Shown piece after piece: positions 14,924 through 14,939 of a stretch of 14,939 nt of DNA (within the stretch, counting starts at the first letter, position 1; each line of letters starts with the position of its first letter). Below the pieces are notes generated by a model, which saw only the letters and a program-made list of their open reading frames with translations, was not told where the DNA came from and did no database searches. Position numbers and translations under genes: made by a program. This stretch comes from Kocuria sp. (lineage in GTDB: Bacteria; Actinomycetota; Actinomycetes; Actinomycetales; Micrococcaceae), in assembly GCA_030454085.1 (NCBI GenBank), contig JAKDJD010000049.1, positions 1 to 14,939 on the forward strand, written 5' to 3'.

Positions 14924-14939
14924 TGCAGGGGCCGAGGGG

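Overview
The sequence is GC-rich, its genes show the strong G/C third-position bias of Actinobacteria, and the proteins look most like those of Micrococcales, probably Micrococcaceae (the Arthrobacter/Kocuria/Micrococcus group). That placement is inferred from protein motifs and gene order; there is no rRNA or other phylogenetic marker. Both ends run into G-homopolymer-rich sequence, so the window may be a whole contig bounded by difficult or artefactual sequence.

Layout. (1) purB (adenylosuccinate lyase, purine and AMP synthesis) runs leftward and is divergent from the rest of the left half. (2) A rightward pair follows: a 180-residue helical protein with a WXG100-like W-x-S-x-A-A-x-x-F-R motif, then, start overlapping stop, a 520-residue protein with a helical N-terminal half and a C-terminal GxSxG alpha/beta-hydrolase half. 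(3) Close behind are a HisC/Pat-type PLP aminotransferase and three genes for a 2-oxoacid dehydrogenase complex: E1 alpha, E1 beta and E2. No E3 is present. The complex is likely to act on pyruvate or branched-chain 2-oxoacids. (4) A convergent leftward group holds a 47-residue single-span membrane protein, a maltose-type hexapeptide O-acetyltransferase, and a four-span membrane protein whose cytosolic tail has seven T-x-x-L repeats. (5) Divergent from that group is a long-chain acyl-CoA synthetase. (6) A strong, probably bidirectional terminator separates it from leftward metI and metN, two parts of a methionine ABC importer. The substrate-binding gene metQ is not seen and would lie past the right edge.

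Most genes are core metabolism: purines, oxoacid oxidation, fatty-acid activation and methionine uptake. A branched-chain oxoacid dehydrogenase next to an aminotransferase would fit the making of iso/anteiso fatty-acid primers, but the sequence alone cannot fix the substrate. The least explained items are the WXG100-like/hydrolase pair, the T-x-x-L repeat protein and the 47-residue membrane protein. I see no mobile element, CRISPR array, tRNA, rRNA or confident riboswitch.
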